Shown piece after piece: positions 16,402-16,901 of a DNA stretch of 16,901 nt. The translations under genes and the position numbers were made by a program. Position 1 is the first letter of the stretch, and each line of letters starts with the position of its first letter. This stretch comes from an uncultured Lachnospiraceae bacterium (lineage in GTDB: Bacteria > Bacillota > Clostridia > Lachnospirales > Lachnospiraceae), in assembly GCA_910586585.1 (NCBI GenBank), contig CAJUKA010000086.1, forward strand, positions 1-16,901, given 5' to 3'. The notes under the pieces were generated by a model, which was not told the DNA's origin, ran no database searches, and was given only the letters and a program-made list of their open reading frames with translations.

Positions 16402-16430
16402 ATATTAACAATTGTGCAATTTATTTTCAA
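16402..16430 (-). promoter_or_regulatory. Possible upstream promoter of the maltodextrin operon
   Basis: TTGAAA at 16425-16430 and TAATAT at 16402-16407, 17 bases apart on the minus strand. The stretch is very AT-rich, so chance matches are likely. The operator-like site at 16433-16444 lies directly beside the -35 box. Confidence 0.3.
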
Positions 16431-16432
16431 TA

Positions 16433-16444
16433 GGAAATTTTGCC
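16433..16444. promoter_or_regulatory. Second operator-like site upstream of the binding-protein gene
   Basis: GGAAATTTTGCC matches the core GGAAAGCTTTCC of the palindrome upstream of the amylase in 9 of 12 positions, and the flanking ATAGGAAA half-site (16430-16437) is identical. The rest of the 411-base gap at 16218-16628 holds AT-rich DNA, a 12-bp inverted repeat (16369-16380 and 16482-16493) and no plausible gene. Confidence 0.35.
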
Positions 16445-16583
16445 GATAAATTAATGAATAAATTATCAATAATATACAAAAAAATTTCGTTTTTTTTCGT
16501 AGTTGGGTTCGATTACATAAAAATGGGTTTTTATCTCTAAAATCCTATATAATTCTATTGTTTATCGCAATTTCCAACAAAAT

Positions 16584-16624
16584 AAAAGACACAGAACTTC
16601 TTATTAAAAAATTCTGTGTCTTTT
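16584..16624 (-). terminator. Terminator of the tRNA cluster
   Basis: AAAAGACACAGAA and TTCTGTGTCTTTT are perfect 13-base reverse complements around a 15-base loop. On the minus strand ATTTTG follows the T-rich arm. It lies five bases past the 3' end of tRNA-Arg. Confidence 0.8.
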
Positions 16625-16628
16625 ATAA

Positions 16629-16702
16629 CGTGCGTTAGAGGATTCGAACCCCCGACCTTTTGGTCCGTAGCCAAACGCTCTATCCAGCTGAGCTAAACGC
16701 AC
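16629..16702 (-). tRNA. tRNA-Arg, anticodon ACG
   Basis: 74 bases with a complete cloverleaf: acceptor GTGCGTT/AACGCAC, D arm GCTCAGCTGGATAGAGC, anticodon arm TTTGG-CTACGGA-CCAAA with anticodon ACG (reads CGU and, once deaminated, related codons) and a T arm with TTCGAAT. The 3' CCA is not encoded. It is the last tRNA of the cluster, directly before the terminator. Confidence 0.96.
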
Positions 16703-16725
16703 AATCATTCCATTTATTATATAAG

Positions 16726-16811
16726 TGCCGGCGACCGGAATCGAACCGGTACGGGTATCGCTACCCACGGGATTTTAAGTCCCGGGCGTCTGCCTGTTCC
16801 GCCACGCCGGC
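16726..16811 (-). tRNA. tRNA-Leu, anticodon UAA
   Basis: 86 bases with the long variable arm of a class II tRNA (GTGGGTAGCGATACCCGT). Acceptor GCCGGCG/CGCCGGC with discriminator A, anticodon loop CTTAAAA giving UAA, and T loop TTCGATT. CCA is not encoded. It lies 23 bases before tRNA-Arg. Confidence 0.96.
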
Positions 16812-16850
16812 ATAATAAATGAAAAATCTACTGATAAATATCAATAGTAA

Positions 16851-16901
16851 TGGGACCTACAGGGCTCGAACCTGTGACCCTCTGCTTGTAAGGCAGATGC
16901 T
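16851..16901 (-). tRNA. tRNA-Val, anticodon UAC, 5' part outside the window
   Basis: The 3' 51 bases are present: anticodon arm TCTGC-CTTACAA-GCAGA with anticodon UAC, variable loop, T arm ACAGG-TTCGAGC-CCTGT, acceptor strand GGTCCC and discriminator A. CCA is not encoded. The acceptor 5' strand and D arm lie beyond the window edge. It reads GUA, the specifier codon of the valS T-box in this window. Confidence 0.94.

Overview
The window looks like a chromosomal segment of a low-GC, spore-forming Clostridia bacterium, most likely Lachnospiraceae. This is an inference from protein style, a SpoIIAA-like protein, a T-box-controlled valS, AT-rich intergenic DNA and strong GGAGG ribosome binding sites. 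Almost everything is on the minus strand, so genes read from right to left. Only one gene, a secreted SH3 protein at 8419-9534, is on the plus strand. I see no insertion sequence, phage gene or CRISPR array.

Right end (16584-16901): a minus-strand tRNA cluster, tRNA-Val(UAC, cut by the window edge), tRNA-Leu(UAA) and tRNA-Arg(ACG), closed by a terminator. Next comes a 411-base AT-rich control region and a maltose/maltodextrin uptake operon: binding lipoprotein (malE type), an intercistronic terminator, then two permeases (malF and malG types) that overlap by one base, and another terminator. A lipoprotein GH13 alpha-amylase-type enzyme follows, preceded by an 18-bp perfect palindrome. The likely logic is surface cleavage of alpha-glucans, capture by the binding protein and import by the permeases; the ATPase is not in the window. 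The binding-protein gene is split by a frameshift at a run of six G, the most striking anomaly here.

Middle (9570-10633): a histidine phosphatase family protein and a 99-residue protein of unknown function, convergent with the plus-strand SH3 gene. The SH3 protein has a signal peptide, a Pro/Glu/Ser repeat stalk, one bacterial SH3 domain, a membrane segment and a cytoplasmic tail that is about half Asp/Glu and rich in Tyr.

Left half (1-8279): valS with a complete T-box leader whose specifier codon is GUA, matching the tRNA-Val(UAC) at the other end of the window. It is followed by a FapA/DUF342 family protein, a terminator, folC, a 46-residue acidic protein overlapping folC, a zinc-ribbon/TPR/membrane/coiled-coil protein, a second terminator, a structured leader, a SpoIIAA-like STAS protein, and the first codons of a further gene.

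No clearly new multi-gene system is evident. The best leads are the poly-G frameshift in the binding protein, possible shared operators of the maltodextrin genes, the structured leader and non-SpoIIAB neighbour of the STAS gene, and the acidic-tailed SH3 membrane protein.
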